From Branchiostoma floridae (lineage: Eukaryota; Chordata; Leptocardii; Amphioxiformes; Branchiostomatidae): 64,000 nucleotides of DNA. Both the position numbers and the translations under genes were made by a program. This document shows positions 59,201 through 64,000 of the stretch, piece after piece; position 1 is the first letter of the stretch, and each line of letters opens with the position of its first letter. The notes beneath the pieces were generated by a model, which worked only from the letters and a program-made list of their open reading frames with translations, ran no database searches and had not been told where the DNA came from. The DNA lies in the NCBI RefSeq assembly GCF_000003815.2, contig NC_049980.1:5832461-5896460 (forward strand), read 5' to 3'.

Positions 59201-62200
59201 TTTTACCTCTAATTAGTGCGGAAATGTGGCAGAGAGATGCTGTCACGCACATTTTTTTGCTAATAGACAACATTTATTTCTCTTACTTGCGAAATAATGA
59301 GATAGAGGGGTGCTAGTGTGTTTTGGTTACTAATACTAATAGACAAAATCCCTTATCTCTTACTAGTGAATTAATGTTATAGGGGGTGCTACCAGATGTT
59401 TTTACTAGTAGACACAATCTTTCACCTCTTACAATTGAAACAATGTGGCCGAGGTGTGCTATTATATTTTTAAAGTAGTACACACAATTTTTATCTTTTA
59501 CTAATGCATGAATGGGATAGATTGGTGATATTACATTTTTTCACTAATATACTGTGATACAGTAGAAGCCGCTTAATTTCACGGCCTATTTGACAGTGAA
59601 TTTCTTTTTCCTCATACTAGCGATTTAATATGATAGAGGAGTGCTATCATATTTTGTTTACTAATAGACAACATCTTTTTCCTCTTACTGGCAAATCTTA
59701 CTAGAGAATTAGTGATAGAGGATGCTATTCCATTGTTTCATTAATAGACAAAATCTTTTTCATCTAATTTGTAAATCAAAGTGATAGTAGGGTGCTATCA
59801 CATTAATTCACTAATACCATAATAGACAAAGTATTTTCCTCTAATTTGGGAATTAATGTGATAGAGGGATGCTATCAAATTTTGTGACTAATAAACACGA
59901 TCCTTTTCCTCTTACTAGTGAGTTAATGTAATAGAGGGGTTGTATCACATTTTTTGCAATAATAGACACAATCGTTTAACGTTTACTAGAGAATTAACAT
60001 GACAGAGGGTGCTATCACATTTTTTTTCACAAATAGACGAAATCTTACTCTGTTACTAGTGGATCAATGTGATAGCTCTAGAGCCTACTAGTATTTATTA
60101 AAGTGGTGCTATCAGATTTTTTTCACTGATAGACGACCCCAGCAAACTGTGCAGTTTTGACACCCACCTCTAAACGCAGGTGTTCTATATAGACATGGTT
60201 CTTAATGATTATGTGGATGTGTTGTCTAGGTGTAGCACAGGTTTGCGTATACATCAATGACCATTTGAGTATACATCAATGACCATTTTGTCATATGACG
60301 AGGTGGCCACTTGTACAGGTTTGAATGTATATCAATGACCAGATTATCCTTATGTAGAGATGGTTACCTGTACAGGTTTGATTGTACATAAAGTACAAAT
60401 GGTCGTTGCAAGTGGTCACTTGTACATGTTTATGACTTTATATCAATGGCCAGATGGTCCTTATGTAGAGGACTAGAGGTGGTCACTTGTGTAGGTTTGA
60501 CTGTATATCAATGACCAGGTAGTCATGTAGAGATGGTCACTAGTACAGGTTTGGCTACTAGCAAGTATAACGACAGATCTGAATGTACAGGTTTGAATGT
60601 ATATCAATGTCCAGTTGGTCATAATGTAGAGGTGGTCACTTGAACATGTTTATGGCTTTATATCAATGACCAGATGGTCCTTATGTAGATGTGGTCACTT
60701 GTACAGTATTTGACTGTATATCAATGATTAGGTGCTCATCATGTAGAGATGGTCACTAGTACAGGTTTGGCTACTAGCAAGTATATCGACAGATCTGAAT
60801 GTACAGGTTCGAATGTATATCAATGTCCAGTTGGTCATAATGTAGAGGTGGTAACTTGAGCAGGGCTCACTGTACGTCAACGCCCAAGATCAAAGACCAT
60901 GTGGTCATTATGTAGAGATGGTCACTGATACAGGTTTGACTATATATCAAAGTCCAGATGGTCTTGATGTATATTTGCCTGCAGGTACAATTCTATAGCA
61001 TTCGTTTTTAACCTGGACCAAATCTCCCTTGTTCGTGGTTTTGTCCCCTATCCTTATTTATCTGCTTTATTTATATATAGCATCTCCACCTGCTGCTGTT
61101 CGACCGAAGGAGTCACGACCTCAGCCGGCCGATGTTCCCTGCCGCCCGCCGGACCCGCTCTACGTCAGGCGGGTGGGGCAGAGGTTTTGGTCTACCAAGC
61201 GAATCCTCGACTGGCAGAGACAGGCACTAATAGCGATGGAGTGCACAGAAGGAGTTTTGAAGCCTGTTAGAGAATATGGCGAGGATTGTCCACCTAGGAA
61301 CATTGAAAACGGAGAAGTCCCTCACAAGAATGGCGAAGAACACCAACATTACGAGAACGATGGAGAACACCGACATTACGAGAACGATGAAGAACACAAA
61401 TATTTCCAGTATGATAAAAATCACGGACATTACGAGAACGATGGAGAACACCAACATTACGAGAACGATGGAGAACACCGACATTACGAGAACGATGAAG
61501 AACACCGACATTACGAGAACGATGAAGAACACAAATATTTCCAGTATGATAAAAATCACGGACATTACGAGAACGATGGAGAACACCAACATTACGAGAA
61601 CAATGAAGAACACCGACATTACGAGAACGATGAAGAACACTCGAACTTATCCATCCACGTTTATGCCGATCTAGACCCAGAGTTTCTGGCATTACAAGAT
61701 GCGATCCAAAATCACACTGCTCAGTCATTCTATGAGATGGACATCACCCCTACTGGTGAAGAACAAGAACAACCGTTCTACAAGATGGCTGTCAAAGCTG
61801 CACAAGACAAAGAAGAACAAGAACAGCCATTTTACAAGATGGACGTCACCGCTGCCAAAGGCAAAGAAGAAGAAGAACAGCCTTTTTATGAGATGGAAGC
61901 CGCATCAGCTGATGGGAAAAAGGAGCAACAGCCTTTCTACGACATGGACGACAGTCATCTGGGACAGCCAACATCAGAAAACGTGTATGCAGATTTGGAT
62001 CCTGAGTTTGTCGCAGCACAAGATGACGTGTGTAGGAGGCATCAAACCGGGCAAGGCAGGGATGGTGAGTAATATCGTGTAACGTTAGTACGTCTTTATC
62101 CGCGGGTAACCTATATCCGTTGTATAGAGAAACTGGGCATTTAGGGATATAAAGTCAAGGGTTGGTGATTTCAAATTGTATTATCTTTGAAGTTTGAAAC

Positions 62201-63575
62201 CATTGTCAGACGACTTGATATCCTTAAATATTATGCTTTCAAATATAACGGATATGGGTTACCCCTCGGAGAAAGGTGAACTAGCGTAATATGTAACGTG
62301 TAATGTAGAAATATTTTTCCGTTTCCATTTGTCGTCTTATTTTCCCTCCAAGGAGAAAGACAAACGATGCTTTCGCCCTTGGAATATTTCTAAAATTAGG
62401 CTTGTTAGGCACATTGTATTTCATCCCTGTTAATTAAAAAAAGCATTATTTACCAGCGTGTCTAAAATATCTGCTTACTTTTCAACTATTCCAATAAGCA
62501 ATCATATTTTTAAGATAAAAGAACCCACATATCATTGGAAAAGTTTGATAATGAAGAATAGCATGGAATGTAGATTTTTGTATCATTATTATGTGTGTTG
62601 TTTGTACCTGCAATCAGCCATTGTGCATTAACTTGCAATAAACATCATTATACAAATGCACACTGCTCTTCGCTAATTCTACTTCACTTTTATCCGCGGG
62701 GTAACCTATCTCAGATATAGACAGGGTATTTAGACATGGTATTTATGGATTTGAAGTCAACATTTTTCAACAGTTTGCAAACACCTCTCGTCGACTTGAT
62801 ATCCCCAAATACCCTGTACCCTGTTTTTTTAAACAACGGATATAGGTTACCCTGCGGATAAAAGTGATTGAGCGTTACATAGCAGCCTGTTTGCTTGTCT
62901 ACAGAGGGTACTGGAGATGACACTCCGAGGTGCAGTCAGAACTGCCGTGAGTTCTTCAGGTCCCGTCCAGGGCGTGTGTTGGCTGTCAGTGTTGGTGTCG
63001 TCATTGCCGTGACTGTTGCAACATTGGTGGCGGTAGTCTTCAACCAACACAGCAAACTGAGATCCCACCACAATGAAAGCATGGCGGTACGTTCTTTAGT
63101 CATTGGCGTATCACAGACCATAAAGTACAGCTAGTAGTAACAGCTCATTATGATTTTTTTAGCATATATAACGTTATACCATTTATGCTCTCCTGAGCTG
63201 CACTACTGAGGATAGACCGATCCTGACTGCCAATCACAATTAGCAGTTCAACCAATGAGGGAAGCAATTAGCAGTGTAGCCAATTACAGAGTGAGTGACT
63301 ACATGCCCACCAAATATTTGCATTTTCGAGTTTTTATCTTGCATTTATTCGTTGTGACGGAGGTGGATGGGGCTTTGGGATCAGTCCATTTGTTAAATGG
63401 GGTTTCATTCTGTATATCACCATAAGCTTTTAATTTATGCTACTCATAATGATAACAGCGTTTTTTTGTTTCTAGGTTGACCTAACAACGCTTTCAAACT
63501 CCACGACGTTTCAAATCCCTACAACATCGCCTGCACGCCTGCCTGTGACGTCACCAAGCACTTCCGAGACAATAG
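56256..63575 (+). CDS. type II membrane protein with tyrosine-motif repeats, copy 2 (exons 1-4; LRR exon beyond window)
   Basis: Exons 56256-56472, 61081-62064, 62905-63086, 63476-63575, all GT-AG with phases 1,1,0,1, identical to copy 1; 494 codons plus one base are in the window. The head (SCEDNDLERLYQSRK), RRVGQRFWSTKRILDWQR, QPFYxM motifs, two VYADLDPEF motifs, signal-anchor helix and Thr/Ser stalk are all kept. The YEN array is longer than in copy 1 (nine YEN motifs against six) through in-phase 27-base unit changes. The transmembrane exon differs from copy 1 by only two residues in about 60. By alignment with copy 1 the LRR exon should begin about 250 bases past the window end. Head-to-head with copy 1 across the tyrosinase/CUB spacer; the shared upstream region suggests similar regulation. 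Confidence 0.8.
56544..56728. mobile_element. MITE with AGGGCGCGGTCACATAC ends, arm 2
   Basis: Ends AGGGCGCGGTCACATAC and GTATATGACCGCGCCCT, 185 bp, in intron 1; the counterpart of 30732-30896. Confidence 0.75.
56851..57027. mobile_element. foldback MITE of the TTTATCCGCGGGTAACC family (diverged)
   Basis: Left end AACTTTTATCCGCAGTGTG, inner ATGGATATCAGTTTGACTG facing GTTCACTTGATATTCC; the right end is eroded. Counterpart of 30422-30632. Confidence 0.6.
57284..57496 (+). other. small conserved open frame in intron 1, arm 2
   Basis: 70 codons with HVRALVRTEAQSRGTKRRDV and ETVVIIGDELL, matching the frame at 29902-30117. SRGTKRRDVAQLCRKCR is unchanged between arms. See the arm 1 entry for possible meanings. 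Confidence 0.4.
57600..60130. repeat. ~69-bp satellite array in intron 1, arm 2
   Basis: About 36 units of the inverse of the arm 1 satellite (ATTAATGTGATAGAGGGGTG, CTATCACATTTTTCACTAAT). It is longer than in arm 1 and is interrupted at about 59568-59600 by a short CAGTAGAAGCCGCTTAATT piece that resembles the end of the pogo-like MITE at 20180. Confidence 0.9.
60190..61000. repeat. ~57-63-bp tandem array in intron 1, arm 2
   Basis: Units of GGTCACTTGTACAGGTTTGA then CTGTATATCAATGACCAGAT. About twice as long as its arm 1 counterpart, and it runs up to just before exon 2. Confidence 0.85.
62089..62280. mobile_element. foldback MITE of the TTTATCCGCGGGTAACC family
   Basis: Ends CGTCTTTATCCGCGGGTAAC and TTACCCCTCGGAGAAAGGTG. 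It begins about 25 bases after exon 2, as does the arm 1 copy at 26009-26202. Confidence 0.8.
62682..62868. mobile_element. foldback MITE of the TTTATCCGCGGGTAACC family
   Basis: Ends TTCACTTTTATCCGCGGGG and TACCCTGCGGATAAAAGTGA. It lies about 35 bases before exon 3 in this arm and matches the copy at 25440-25606. Confidence 0.8.
63214..63390. mobile_element. short ACCGATCC-ended MITE, arm 2
   Basis: Starts AGACCGATCCTGACTGCC and ends near GGGATCAGTCC, with AACCAATGAGG and CAAATATTTGC inside. Counterpart of 24912-25086. Confidence 0.6.
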
Positions 63576-63867
63576 GTAATGGTCATGCCTCTTACTAAAG
63601 CCATGTGACTACATTCCTCTCTCCCATTGGCCAAATCGCTAAATTCGATTAACAGCTGGGTGTGTCTAATTCCATAGCTTTTATGTGTCTCTACTTCATG
63701 AATATCTGATCAGATGATGTACTGTTATTTGTAGCTGAGGTTTTTGTATACTTTTCGAATTTCCAGACTACAATTCATAGATAGTTTTACAAGGTTGGTA
63801 CATCTCTTTATACGCAAACAATAAAAATTACCCACGAACTTTTTGGTTGTCCTTCCGCTCATTTTGA

Positions 63868-64000
63868 TAGACCGATCCCGCGACTGTCTATTGAATAAGT
63901 AGTCACCCAATGAGAGGACAATTAACATATTGACCAATCACACCGACCGACTAATGCATGTCCGTCAAATATTTGCATTTGGGCGGGGTGGGGCTACGGG
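63868..64000. mobile_element. short ACCGATCC-ended MITE, cut by window end
   Basis: Starts AGACCGATCCCGCGACTGTC and runs off the window at GGGGCTACGGG. Counterpart of 24001-24150 and so evidence that arm 2 continues. Confidence 0.55.

Larger units (their letters stand above)
55750..64000 (+). repeat. arm 2 of the large inverted repeat (continues past the window)
   Basis: Inverse of about 24000-31680, in the same order from the promoter side outward: promoter region with YY1-like motif, LRR gene exon 1, MITEs, conserved small frame, 69-bp array (longer here), 57-63-bp array (longer here), exons 2-4. It is divergent from arm 1 with a spacer of about 24 kb. Confidence 0.9.

Overview
The window looks like chordate nuclear DNA and most probably comes from an amphioxus (Branchiostoma-type cephalochordate). 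The grounds are intron-containing genes with GT-AG junctions, an intronless odorant-receptor-like GPCR array, proteins that read as orthologues of human CTDP1 and tyrosinase, very high density of short inverted-repeat elements and minisatellites, and paralogue divergence of the size expected between alleles of a highly polymorphic animal. The species call is inference; no search was run.

Layout. 1-5.1 kb: a tandem array of intronless class A GPCR genes (the tail of one copy, then two whole copies, + strand). 6.97-13.09 kb: a complete six-exon CTDP1 (FCP1, RNA polymerase II CTD phosphatase) gene, + strand. 15.4-19.1 kb: a direct duplicate of the last CTDP1 exon and its 3' flank, still open as a 543-codon frame holding BRCT and C-terminal regions but no phosphatase domain. 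19-22.7 kb: two MITEs and a ~36-bp minisatellite with a 220-base assembly gap. 22.7-31.2 kb: a five-exon gene on the - strand for a predicted type II membrane protein with tyrosine-rich cytoplasmic repeats and extracellular leucine-rich repeats. 31.7-39 kb: mostly repeats and simple tandem arrays, plus a TTAA-flanked MITE at 39-40 kb. 40.3-46.1 kb: a complete five-exon tyrosinase-family gene, - strand. 46.8-47.6 kb: a 21-bp minisatellite. 48.5-54.1 kb: a secreted or membrane protein with two CUB domains, - strand. 56.3-64 kb: a second copy of the tyrosine-repeat/LRR gene on the + strand, cut off by the window end before its LRR exon.

The main structural result is that about 24-31.7 kb and 55.75-64 kb are the two arms of a large inverted repeat. 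Exons, introns, satellite arrays and several MITEs lie at matching places. The arms diverge around a ~24-kb spacer that holds the tyrosinase and CUB genes. A third, broken piece of the same unit (47.7-48.8 kb) joins the 3' end of the CUB gene to a remnant of the LRR-gene first exon, and the same order (CUB stalk exon, then LRR gene) is seen upstream of the second arm. This suggests an old CUB-LRR receptor module that was copied and inverted.

The proposed LRR receptor has, N to C: a short conserved head, an array of YEN motifs (6 in one copy, 9 in the other), five QPFYxM motifs and two VYADLDPEF motifs, a signal-anchor helix with basic residues on its N side, a Ser/Thr stalk with N-glycosylation sites, and RI-like LRRs. 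The YxN and YxxL spacings resemble known SH2-docking motifs, so a signalling receptor is a reasonable inference, not a demonstrated function. No retroviral, LTR or Polinton-type element was recognised.
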